The notes under the pieces are model-generated. The model saw only the letters and a program-made list of their open reading frames with translations, was not told the origin of the DNA and searched no databases. Below, piece after piece: positions 37,222 through 44,502 of a stretch of DNA of 64,000 bases. Both the position numbers and the translations under genes were made by a program. The stretch comes from Lentibacillus lipolyticus (GTDB lineage: Bacteria; Bacillota; Bacilli; Bacillales; Amphibacillaceae), in assembly GCA_004145795.1 (NCBI GenBank), contig SEIO01000003.1, positions 101,059-165,058 of the forward strand, in the 5' to 3' direction. The first letter of the stretch is position 1; each line of letters opens with the position of its first letter.

Positions 37222-38145
37222 GTGGTGAATGATCAGCGGATATATGAACAACTGATAGCAATCACATCAGCTGAAAATGTTTTGGTTGATGAGTTTTTGG
37301 AGGGTCACACATATACACGCTTGGGCGGCAAGGCTGATTATTATGTGATGCCGGAAACATATGAGGAAGTCCAAGATATTGTAAAGCTTTCCAACCAGGA
37401 ACATATTCCTTTTACATTGCTTGGGAATGGATCCAACCTGATTATTAAAGATGGCGGGATCAGAGGAATCGTCATGAATTTAGGTCGTTTAAGCGACATT
37501 CGTACGGATGGAACCTATATGGTCGCCCAAAGTGGGGCCCGAATCATTGATGCTTCCCGTGAGGCTTTGTCTTATTCTTTAACAGGACTAGAATTTGCAT
37601 GTGGCATTCCCGGAACAGTCGGCGGGGCACTGTTTATGAATGCTGGGGCATATGGCGGAGAGATTAAAGACGTTTTGGTGAGCACTGTTGTTGTGAATCG
37701 CCACGGCGAATTGTTAACACTGTCCGCTGATGACCTTGACTTGGCGTATCGTTCCAGTAATATTCCGGAAAAAGGTTATATTGTACTGGAAGCAACGTTC
37801 GCATTGGAAGAAGGGGATATTGATGCAATCAAAGCGGTGATGGACGATCTCACTTATAAGCGCGAGTCGAAACAGCCGCTGGAATATCCGTCATGCGGCA
37901 GTGTATTTAAACGGCCTCCGGGTTATTTCGCTGGCAAGTTAATTCAGGACAGTGAATTACAGGGACAGCAAATTGGCGGTGCCGAGGTGTCCTTAAAGCA
38001 TGCGGGCTTTATCATTAATAAAGACGGTGCCACAGCAACAGAATATATCGATTTGATCCACCATGTCCAGAACACGGTTAAAGAGAAATTTGATGTCAGT
38101 CTTGAACGGGAAGTAAAGATTATCGGGGAGGATCCAGCCGGATAA
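37222..38145 (+). CDS. murB: UDP-N-acetylenolpyruvoylglucosamine reductase
   Basis: FAD enzyme that reduces UDP-GlcNAc-enolpyruvate to UDP-MurNAc. The 307-residue protein has TRLGGKADYYV, LLGNGSNLIIKDGG, the FAD-binding GIPGTVGGALFMNAGAYGGE, YPSCGSVFKRP with the catalytic serine and GAEVSLKHAGFIIN. This is the type II MurB of Firmicutes. Two adjacent GTG codons (37222 and 37225) can start it after AAAGGATGG. Single gene with a bidirectional terminator. Confidence 0.96.
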   Translation: MVNDQRIYEQLIAITSAENVLVDEFLEGHTYTRLGGKADYYVMPETYEEVQDIVKLSNQEHIPFTLLGNGSNLIIKDGGIRGIVMNLGRLSDIRTDGTYMVAQSGARIIDASREALSYSLTGLEFACGIPGTVGGALFMNAGAYGGEIKDVLVSTVVVNRHGELLTLSADDLDLAYRSSNIPEKGYIVLEATFALEEGDIDAIKAVMDDLTYKRESKQPLEYPSCGSVFKRPPGYFAGKLIQDSELQGQQIGGAEVSLKHAGFIINKDGATATEYIDLIHHVQNTVKEKFDVSLEREVKIIGEDPAG

Positions 38146-38169
38146 TGGGATTTTTGTCATGGCTTATAT

Positions 38170-38210
38170 AAAAAACTGACTTGTCCTTGTGGGCAAGTCA
38201 GTTTTTTTGC
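38170..38210. terminator. Bidirectional terminator between murB and ehuA
   Basis: A 17-bp stem with one G-U pair (38170-38186 with 38191-38207, loop TTGT), an A-run on one side and a T-run on the other. Confidence 0.9.
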
Positions 38211-38245
38211 AGTACTTTGGAAATGATAAGCCAGGATGTCATGGT

Positions 38246-39016
38246 TTATGACCGGAACCGGTGCAGGAAGCTTTGCAGGCGTTCATTGGTGGAGTTTTCC
38301 AGAACGTCTGCAGGTGGTCCTTCTTCGGCAATGACACCATTATCAAGAAAGAGGACCCTGTCAGCAATGTCACGGGCAAATTCCATTTCGTGCGTGACCA
38401 GTACCATTGCCATTTCGCCTTCTTTTGCGATATCCCGGATGACTTCCAGAACTTCCCCGACCAGTTCCGGGTCAAGTGCCGATGTGACCTCGTCAAACAG
38501 CATGATCTTCGGCCGCATGACAAGTGCACGTGCCATCGCAACACGCTGCTTCTGTCCGCCGGAAAGCTGATTTGGATAGTTATCCAGTTTGTCACCGAGT
38601 CCTACTTTTTCCAGCATTTCAACGGCCCGCTCCTTTGCCTCATTTTTAGAGACCTTCTGGACATGAACAGGTGCTGTCATACAGTTTTCCAGGATGGACA
38701 TATGTGGAAAAAGGTTGAAATGCTGAAATACCATACCTATGTCTCCGCGAACTTGCCGTAAATGTTTTTCATTGGCTGGAACGAGTTCCCCATTTTTCTC
38801 CATATGCCACAAATTCTTGCCATCCACGATAATACTTCCTGACGTAGGCTGTTCGAGTGTCATCAGCATACGGATAATGGTTGTCTTACCTGAACCACTC
38901 GGACCGATAACGGCAACCTTTTCGGCCGGTTTGATGTCCAGGTCAATGCCGGTCAATACTTCGGTGTCCCCAAATGATTTATGCACGTCTTTATAGCTGA
39001 CAATTGGTTCTGTCAT
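38246..39016 (-). CDS. ehuA: Ectoine/hydroxyectoine ABC transporter ATP-binding protein
   Basis: ATPase of a polar-amino-acid-type importer, 256 residues. Walker A is GPSGSGKTT, the signature LSGGQKQRV, Walker B IMLFDEVTSALD and the switch histidine in LVTHEM. The protein alone cannot be told from other amino-acid transporters; the assignment rests on the adjacent EhuB-type binding protein. It is the last gene of ehuBCDA and overlaps ehuD by 4 bases. Confidence 0.88.
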   Translation of the reverse strand: MTEPIVSYKDVHKSFGDTEVLTGIDLDIKPAEKVAVIGPSGSGKTTIIRMLMTLEQPTSGSIIVDGKNLWHMEKNGELVPANEKHLRQVRGDIGMVFQHFNLFPHMSILENCMTAPVHVQKVSKNEAKERAVEMLEKVGLGDKLDNYPNQLSGGQKQRVAMARALVMRPKIMLFDEVTSALDPELVGEVLEVIRDIAKEGEMAMVLVTHEMEFARDIADRVLFLDNGVIAEEGPPADVLENSTNERLQSFLHRFRS

Positions 39017-39744
39017 TGTTGTGAAACAGCTCCTTTCTCTTTTTCAACGGGTTTGCTTCCTGTTGGCTCCCCTTTGATAAAACGGCGGTTCATTCTTCGT
39101 TCAAGTTTATTAATGAGAATGGCAGATGGGTAACTCAGAACAAGGAACAGAAGTGCCACAATCGTTAATGCTTCCAAATACCTGAAATTGGCTGCTCCAT
39201 AAGAATTCGCCAGATTCAATATTCCGGCAACACCAATCGTTGATGCAAGCGGAATTTCTTTAAACATAATAATTAAATAGTTTCCAAGCATCGGAATGGT
39301 TGGCGGTATAGCCTGTGGCAGGATGATTTTGGTCCATTTTTGTCTGGTTGAAAAGTTTAATGCCCTTGCGGCTTCCCATTGTCCGTTATCAACAGCCTCA
39401 ATACCAGAGCGATATACTTCACCAATATAAGTACTGAAATGGATGCCAAGCCCTATAATGGCACTTGTGAACGGGTCCAGGGCAAATCCAACGACGGGAA
39501 CCATCGGCCAAGCATAAAATATGAAAAATAATTGTACAAGCGGTGGTGTTGACCGTATAAATTCCATAATCCAAGTAAGCAGCCACTTTACCGGCTTCAA
39601 CGGAATTCTATTAATAAATGTCCAGACGAAGCCGAATAAAAGTGCGAACAAATAGGTTGCTATAGTCAGTCCAAGTGTAATTCCGAGCCCGGCAGCTACA
39701 ATAGGAAAGGCTTCAAAGAATACATCCCATTTCCAGTTATTCAT
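39013..39744 (-). CDS. ehuD: Ectoine/hydroxyectoine ABC transporter permease
   Basis: A 243-residue HisM-type permease with about five membrane helices. The coupling segment AARALNFSTRQKWTKIILPQAIPPTIPMLGN is the EAA motif that contacts the ATPase. It overlaps ehuC and ehuA as 4-base ATGA junctions. Assigned to EhuD by position in ehuBCDA. Ectoines are compatible solutes, so the system fits a halotolerant host. Confidence 0.86.
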   Translation of the reverse strand: MNNWKWDVFFEAFPIVAAGLGITLGLTIATYLFALLFGFVWTFINRIPLKPVKWLLTWIMEFIRSTPPLVQLFFIFYAWPMVPVVGFALDPFTSAIIGLGIHFSTYIGEVYRSGIEAVDNGQWEAARALNFSTRQKWTKIILPQAIPPTIPMLGNYLIIMFKEIPLASTIGVAGILNLANSYGAANFRYLEALTIVALLFLVLSYPSAILINKLERRMNRRFIKGEPTGSKPVEKEKGAVSQQ

Positions 39745-40403
39745 TGACTAGCCACCCCTTTCTTGGAGGCTTTTTCCATTCGCTTCGTCATGCCTATCAG
39801 TGGCAGCGCCATGATGAAATAGAATACGAGTACGAGCAGATAAACAGTTGGAGCCTGCGACAGATTGTTACTGCGCAAAATGTCACCGTAGTACAGAATA
39901 TCAGTCATGCCTATCAGCGAGACCAGTGATGTAGCTTTCAGCATTTGAATGAGGTAGTTACCGAATTCCGGTAGCATCATGCGGACAGCCTGTGGGAAAA
40001 TGACCAGTCGCATCTGTTGAAAACGGGACATGTTAAGAGCCGTAGCTGCCTCCTTTTGTCCTTTCGCAACAGATAGTATAGAACCTCGTACAATTTCTGA
40101 CATATAAGCACCATAGTTCAGTGCAATGGCTAGTACACCTGCCCAGTAATCGCTGCCTATATCTATCCCGAAAAGTATCGGCATTGCATAGTATAGCCAA
40201 AATAATTGTACAATTAGTGAAGTCCCACGGAAAATTTCTACATAAAAGACCGTTAAATACTTTAGGATAGGGTTTCTGGATAATCTTGAAAAACCCGCAA
40301 TAAATGCCATTAAGTAACCGAGGATAATCGAACCAATAAGCACTTTGATCGTTATCCCTATTCCCTGCATCAAGACAGGGAAGATATCAGCAATTGCATT
40401 AAT
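39741..40403 (-). CDS. ehuC: Ectoine/hydroxyectoine ABC transporter permease, probable ATT start
   Basis: A permease of about 220 residues with five helices and the EAA motif AATALNMSRFQQMRLVIFPQAVRMMLPEFGN. The frame is open to an ATG at 40439, but that ATG has no good ribosome site and the extension (RHTKCKKGV) is unlike the hydrophobic family start. AAGGAG stands eight bases before ATT at 40401-40403, giving INAIADIFPVLMQG; the GTG at 40412 is too close to the same sequence. I therefore prefer ATT, as in infC genes, though GTG or ATG cannot be excluded. It overlaps ehuD by 4 bases and is separated from ehuB by a hairpin. Confidence 0.75.
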   Translation of the reverse strand: MNAIADIFPVLMQGIGITIKVLIGSIILGYLMAFIAGFSRLSRNPILKYLTVFYVEIFRGTSLIVQLFWLYYAMPILFGIDIGSDYWAGVLAIALNYGAYMSEIVRGSILSVAKGQKEAATALNMSRFQQMRLVIFPQAVRMMLPEFGNYLIQMLKATSLVSLIGMTDILYYGDILRSNNLSQAPTVYLLVLVFYFIMALPLIGMTKRMEKASKKGVASQ

Positions 40404-40450
40404 AGTAATCACTCCTTTTTTGCATTTTGTATGTCGCATTCCAAATAGGA

Positions 40451-40489
40451 ATAGGGTCTGACCCCCTGGGTGAGGGAGCCAGACCCTAT
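40451..40489 (-). terminator. Intercistronic hairpin between ehuB and ehuC
   Basis: A 10-bp perfect stem (40451-40460 with 40480-40489) encloses a GC-rich loop. No T-run follows on the reverse strand. It may protect or partly terminate the ehuB message so that binding protein exceeds permease, as in many ABC operons. Role inferred. Confidence 0.5.
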
Positions 40490-40533
40490 GGAGTCAATGC
40501 ATGCATATTTCAACATTCAGCTTGTTGCTGTGT

Positions 40534-41457
40534 TTACCAAGCTTCACCATTACAGATTTGTTCAGTTGTCAAATCTTCAGGCGGCGCATTTCCTTCCGAG
40601 CTGAAACCGTTTTTATCCAAAAGTTCGCCAACTGTACCATCATCAATTAATTTTTGCAGTTCTTCGTTATATGCTTCACGTAATTCGTCGTTATCCGGAT
40701 GGAATGCCGCAGCCCCGTAACTAGGAATCCCCTCAATGTCCGGTTGTTTAAAATCCTCTACGAATTCAAGGTTATCGTTACCGGCAGATTCCAAAGCCAT
40801 TTTGACGGTCATTTCAGTTCCAGTTGTTGCGTCAGCACGGCCTGACTCAACTGCGGAAAAAGTTGCAGGAATGTCAGCAGCTTTTTGAATTTGGTCTTCA
40901 CTGACACCTTGCTGCTGTACAAATCCAATTTCTGTTGCACCAGACATAATTGACACGGTCGCATCTTTTTCTGCAATGTCCTTGTAGCTGTGCAGATCCA
41001 TCGGGTTTCCTTTTTGAACAATCAGACCTTCCCCATAAGTCATTTCCGGTTCACCGAAATCAACGTTTTCACAACGGTCTGGTTTGATAGCCATTCCGGA
41101 CGTGATAACATCAAACTTGCCTGCTTTCACACCAGGAATCAGCTGGCCATAGTCGGATAAATGACCTTCGACGTTATCGATTCCGAGTTCAGCAAATACT
41201 GCGGTTGCAATATCGACTGCTGCACCTTTTAATTCCCCGTCTTCCCCCTGATAACCATAGGGTTCCTCGTTTGCAAAACCGATTGTAACTGTTCCTGCTT
41301 CCTGCAATTCAGCAAGCTTGCTGTCACTGCTGCTTCCGTCGCTTCCATTGTCACTTCCGCCATCTCCGCTTGTTTCCTCTGAACCGCCTGATCCACAAGC
41401 AGCCAGGAGTAGAAGTGCCAGCGCGAAAATGGAAGCTGCTAATAACTTTTTCATCAC
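40534..41457 (-). CDS. ehuB: Ectoine/hydroxyectoine-binding lipoprotein
   Basis: Extracellular binding protein of 307 residues. It has a lipobox (LAAC, Cys21), an acidic Gly/Ser linker, and an SBP_bac_3 fold. Landmarks FANEEPYGYQGEDGELKG, IPGVKAGKFDVITSGMAIKPDRCENVDFGEP and EGLIVQKGNP match EhuB proteins; the aromatic and acidic positions are the ones known to bind ectoine. A GTG (41457) or the next-codon ATG can serve as start after GGGAGG. First gene of the operon, preceded by a structured leader. Confidence 0.9.
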   Translation of the reverse strand: MMKKLLAASIFALALLLLAACGSGGSEETSGDGGSDNGSDGSSSDSKLAELQEAGTVTIGFANEEPYGYQGEDGELKGAAVDIATAVFAELGIDNVEGHLSDYGQLIPGVKAGKFDVITSGMAIKPDRCENVDFGEPEMTYGEGLIVQKGNPMDLHSYKDIAEKDATVSIMSGATEIGFVQQQGVSEDQIQKAADIPATFSAVESGRADATTGTEMTVKMALESAGNDNLEFVEDFKQPDIEGIPSYGAAAFHPDNDELREAYNEELQKLIDDGTVGELLDKNGFSSEGNAPPEDLTTEQICNGEAW

Positions 41458-41485
41458 CTAAATGACCTCCCATAGTTTTTGATAA

Positions 41486-41518
41486 CCTGACATGATCACC
41501 AGCAATGCTGGCATCAGG
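41486..41518 (-). other. Hairpin in the ehuB leader
   Basis: Nested inverted repeats (CCTGA 41486-41490 with TCAGG 41514-41518; CCAGC with GCTGG at 41499-41511) lie 30 bases before ehuB. A second small hairpin, TTCCCG-AAAA-CGGGAA, lies near 41541-41557. They make the leader structured; a role in control is possible but unproven. Confidence 0.4.
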
Positions 41519-41585
41519 CCCTGTTCATCTGAATTTTTCTCTTCCCGAAAACGGGAAACCATGCTGTTCAATTGGTATGCACGAA

Positions 41586-41595
41586 TGAACGTTCA
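41586..41595. promoter_or_regulatory. Perfect 10-bp palindrome upstream of ehuB
   Basis: TGAACGTTCA is self-complementary and lies in the likely promoter area of ehuB on the reverse strand, right after a TTGTAC that could be a -35. It may be an operator for a TetR- or MarR-type regulator. The 478-base gap (41458-41935) otherwise holds the ehuB leader, an ATACTA-TAA-TAGTAT repeat at 41660-41674 and the promoter of the small membrane-protein gene. Confidence 0.45.
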
Positions 41596-41865
41596 CAGTA
41601 CAACTTTTTTACTAGAAGTTTGAACAGCAATCGAAGTGGGGAAAAGCCCTTGATCAGTCATACTATAATAGTATAGGGTTTAGAAAGGTGATTCAAATTT
41701 CATATTTTTTGATAATTTTAAATATGGATGCAAAATAGCAGGTGAGTCGTATAAAGCTTGTCTATATTAAAATATGCTTGAATATAACGTTTATTACTTG
41801 TATATGCTCCAAATTTGTTATTATTACGGAAAATTTTCTGGAAAAACAAATTGTGAGCGGTGATA

Positions 41866-41874
41866 TGGTACAAT
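41866..41874 (+). promoter_or_regulatory. Extended -10 promoter of the small membrane protein
   Basis: TGGTACAAT, an extended -10 element about 60 bases before the start codon at 41936. Confidence 0.5.
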
Positions 41875-41935
41875 GCATACAGCGTTTTGTCTTGGTAAGA
41901 CTATCAGACTAGTTATGAACCGGAAGGAGATTTGG

Positions 41936-42100
41936 ATGATAGGATATATTGTTACTGGTGTCGTTATTATGCTGGTTGTAATGGCGCTCACACTGATTGC
42001 CATATCAAAGGGATATGATTATAAACATACGATTGATGCACTACCAAAGGATGACGAAGAAAATAATCCTGGTGATAGACGAGAAGACCGTGCGAATTAG
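41936..42100 (+). CDS. Small membrane protein, YtzI-like
   Basis: A 54-residue protein with one N-terminal membrane helix (about 3-23) followed by SKGYDYKHTIDALPKDDEEN and an acidic tail. The length, helix and SKxYxYKHTxD pattern resemble B. subtilis YtzI, a protein of unknown role. The ATG at 41936 is six bases after AAGGAG; an upstream ATG in the same frame overlaps the promoter and is rejected. Followed by a hairpin. Confidence 0.65.
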   Translation: MIGYIVTGVVIMLVVMALTLIAISKGYDYKHTIDALPKDDEENNPGDRREDRAN

Positions 42101-42115
42101 CACGGTCTTCTGTTC
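42083..42115. terminator. Bidirectional terminator after the YtzI-like gene
   Basis: A perfect 11-bp inverted repeat (42083-42093 with 42100-42110) spanning the stop codon, with TTCTGTTC after it; convergent with the CwlK-like gene. Confidence 0.75.
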
Positions 42116-42125
42116 ATACATAGTG

Positions 42126-42692
42126 TCATTCTGATTGATTATGTGATGGTCGCAAACCTTCATTCAACTGTCTGATACTTAATCCGTAGTCCATCTGCAA
42201 GTGCGGGTAATCCTTGAACCCATTCCAGTCACCACCCCATTCGAACCCCAGTTCTTTAGCGATCTCGGCAGCTTCCAACCAGTCAGCCTTTCCGCTTTTG
42301 TTTCCGTCATAGGCTGTATCCCAGATGATGTCGCCGTCGTTATTGCGTAAAGCAAAATCGACAGCCAGTCCATAATTGTGATAAGACTCGCCACCTTTTG
42401 CATAGGTAACAATGTTACCGCCTTCCGAACGGCCTTGTTTGTATAATTCATTTTGCCGCTCGACAGAACGGACGGTTTCGGTGATGGCAACATCAATGCC
42501 CTGTTCAGCTGCTTTTTTTACAAATGCTTCGGCTTTTTTGGCTACCAACGGATCAAGCTTTTCCGGAAGGGGTGCATGGTTGTCCACTTCTGTATAATGG
42601 TCATTTCTTCCTTGGTCATAAATCATGAAGAGAAGGACAGAAATCAGGATGATGATGGACCAGGCAGCTAAATCTTTGATGTGACGTTTCAT
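42126..42692 (-). CDS. Peptidoglycan L-Ala-D-Glu endopeptidase, CwlK-like (M15)
   Basis: A 188-residue wall peptidase with one N-terminal membrane anchor (about 8-25) and a zinc M15 domain. Zinc and catalytic features: SYHNYGLAVDFALR (His and Asp ligands), ELGFEWGGDW and YPHLQM (His ligand). B. subtilis CwlK has the same motifs and cuts between L-Ala and D-Glu in the stem peptide, so I favour that activity over D,D-carboxypeptidase. The start follows GGATCCTCC-side AGGAGGATCCCGG. Single reverse-strand gene. Confidence 0.85.
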   Translation of the reverse strand: MKRHIKDLAAWSIIILISVLLFMIYDQGRNDHYTEVDNHAPLPEKLDPLVAKKAEAFVKKAAEQGIDVAITETVRSVERQNELYKQGRSEGGNIVTYAKGGESYHNYGLAVDFALRNNDGDIIWDTAYDGNKSGKADWLEAAEIAKELGFEWGGDWNGFKDYPHLQMDYGLSIRQLNEGLRPSHNQSE

Positions 42693-42783
42693 ATCCGGGA
42701 TCCTCCTGCGAATAGATGGTGATTGTCTATTATACCACTTGCGAATCGGTCAAAGAAAAAGTTGTATGATTAACATGGACTAC

Positions 42784-42979
42784 CGATTATTTCGTTGTCG
42801 GCGTCTTCTTCATGTATATGTTGTTTTTGACAACGACGTATTTATTCTTCGAGGTCGAGCCGACGATGATTGTTGTGCTATTATCAGTAACTGATATAAT
42901 AAAACATATAGATAATTATAAACGTATCCTCAAAAGGGAAGAAACGAAACTCTCGAGTATGTTTCGCAAAGAATCGTAG
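42784..42979 (+). pseudogene. C-terminal remnant resembling glycerol-3-phosphate acyltransferase (plsY-like)
   Basis: An open stretch with no usable ribosome site, ending TAG 11 bases before the DUF456 gene. It reads DYFVVGVFFMYMLF, then a hydrophobic span, then VTDIIKHIDNYKRILKREETKL. The last part looks like the end of PlsY (pattern HxDNIKRLLKGTEPK). An in-frame stop lies just upstream at about 42769-42771, and no N-terminal half exists. It seems a decayed fragment; the PlsY match is by eye only. Confidence 0.45.
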
Positions 42980-42990
42980 ATGGAGGAACT

Positions 42991-43476
42991 ATGCTGGATA
43001 TTATTATTTGGATTGTAATCATTGCATTATTTATCGCAAGCTTTGCAGGCGTCATCTTCCCGATTATCCCGTCGCCGCTTATACTGTGGGTCGGTTTTCT
43101 ATTGTATCATTTCGTCATTAATACGGATGAGCTGACCGTGTGGTTTTGGGTGGGGATGGCTGTACTAACTGTACTGTTAATCGTATCGGATATCATCGCG
43201 AATAGTTATTTTGTCAAAAAATATGGCGGGAGTAAGTGGGGGGAACGTGGTGCAGCAGTGGCTGTCATTATCGGCTCGTTTATCATGCCGCCATTTGGTA
43301 TTTTGATTATACCGTTTCTGACCGTGTTTGTGATTGAAATGATGCAAAAGAAAGCGACTGATGAGGCGCTACGGGCATCCATTGGATCACTGATTGGTTT
43401 TCTTGGAGGCGCCGTTGCCAAGGTCGTGATTCAGTTAGTTATGATTGTTTGGTTCTTTGCAGCAATTTTATTTTAA
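42991..43476 (+). CDS. DUF456 membrane protein
   Basis: A 161-residue protein of five or six membrane helices in the DUF456 family, function unknown. The family patterns are GVIFPIIPSPLILWVGFLLYHF at about 20-41, SDIIANSYFVKKYGGSKWGERGA in the middle loop and GSFIMPPFGILIIPFLTVFVIEM. GGAGG lies nine bases before the ATG. pdxK starts 68 bases downstream with its own ribosome site and could share the transcript. Confidence 0.88.
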   Translation: MLDIIIWIVIIALFIASFAGVIFPIIPSPLILWVGFLLYHFVINTDELTVWFWVGMAVLTVLLIVSDIIANSYFVKKYGGSKWGERGAAVAVIIGSFIMPPFGILIIPFLTVFVIEMMQKKATDEALRASIGSLIGFLGGAVAKVVIQLVMIVWFFAAILF

Positions 43477-43544
43477 GGGGCTATGCAAAAAGTCCGGTTC
43501 ATCCTTTTTAAACACATACTTTATTAACGGAAAGGGTTTTTATT

Positions 43545-44378
43545 ATGAAGCTTCCAGCACGTGTGATGACCATTGCGGGGTCTGCGGCCGGGGGAAGTGC
43601 CGGTATTCAGGCGGACTTGAAAACATTTCAGGAATTGGATGTCTACGGAATGAGTGTGGTGACAGCGATTGTTGCCCATCATCCTGAAACTGATAAAAAC
43701 GTCCATCTGCAAACACTTGAAGCCATTGAGGCACAATTTGCAACGGCGACAAAACAAGTTGGAATTGATGCGCTTAAGACGGGCATGTTATTTTCTAAAG
43801 ACATTATTGAAAAGACGGCAAAGCTGGTTTCCAGTTCCGATACGGCTACAAAAGTGGTTGATCCGGTCATGGTGGGCAAACTTGATTCAAAGCTACTTGC
43901 CGATGACGCAATCGACGTCTTGCGGGATAAGCTTTTGCCTTTGGCAGATGTGATCACGCCGAATGTGCCTGAAGCTTCCTATCTTTTAAATGGGCGGGAG
44001 CTGACCACAGTTGAAGATATGAAGCAGGCTGCCATTGATTTGCATGAACTCGGTCCTAATTATGTACTTGTCAAAGGCGGCAGACTGAAAGGTGAAGCAA
44101 TTGATGTATTGTATGACGGTGCAACAATGACCGCATTTGAGGCACCCCGGATTGATACAGAAAATACGAGCGGGGCCGGTTGTACGTACTCAGCAGCAAT
44201 CACCGCCTACTTGACAAAAGGACATTCCATTCCGGAGGCGGTACGTCTGGCGAAAAGTTTTGTGACAACGGCCATCGAATATGGTTTTTCCTATAATGAT
44301 ATGGTCGGTCCTACGTATCATGCGGCAGAACGAATGAAAGGCGAAGCGCACACGATTAAAGTGGAGAAACTAATATAA
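43545..44378 (+). CDS. pdxK: Pyridoxine / hydroxymethylpyrimidine kinase
   Basis: Ribokinase-fold kinase of 277 residues. It shows TIAGSAAGGSAGIQADLKTFQELDVYGMSVVTAIVA, ALKTGMLFSKDIIE, VVDPVMVGK, TPNVPEASYLL and the anion-hole NTSGAGCTYSAAITAYLTKG with the catalytic cysteine-containing GAGC. The GAGC rather than GTGC ending and the FVTTAIEYGF-VGPTYHAAER tail match B. subtilis PdxK (formerly ThiD), active on pyridoxine and HMP. No other thiamine gene is nearby, which also favours vitamin B6 salvage. A hairpin terminator follows. Confidence 0.85.
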   Translation: MKLPARVMTIAGSAAGGSAGIQADLKTFQELDVYGMSVVTAIVAHHPETDKNVHLQTLEAIEAQFATATKQVGIDALKTGMLFSKDIIEKTAKLVSSSDTATKVVDPVMVGKLDSKLLADDAIDVLRDKLLPLADVITPNVPEASYLLNGRELTTVEDMKQAAIDLHELGPNYVLVKGGRLKGEAIDVLYDGATMTAFEAPRIDTENTSGAGCTYSAAITAYLTKGHSIPEAVRLAKSFVTTAIEYGFSYNDMVGPTYHAAERMKGEAHTIKVEKLI

Positions 44379-44402
44379 ATACTTGTTAAGAGAAAATTTG
44401 GG

Positions 44403-44443
44403 GGAAAGAGCCAGGCAGAATGCTGTCTGGCTCTTTCCGTTTT
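44403..44443 (+). terminator. Terminator after pdxK
   Basis: A 16-bp stem with one G-U pair (44403-44418 with 44423-44438, loop AATG) followed by GTTTTGG. Confidence 0.88.
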
Positions 44444-44502
44444 GGCATTGTTTTCGGTCTTGCTGCAAAGAATAAGTGAAACAGATTTAAAGAGGTGTTA
44501 TT

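Noticed and set aside
38246-41457. A glutamine/arginine transporter identity for the 38-41 kb importer
   Set aside because: The binding protein matches the EhuB pattern (MAIKPDRCENVDF, LIVQKGNP) better than generic amino-acid binding proteins.
41660-41674. ATACTATAATAGTAT as a forward promoter
   Set aside because: It contains TATAAT but no -35 or TG extension, and lies 260 bases from the next gene; the extended -10 at 41866 is better.
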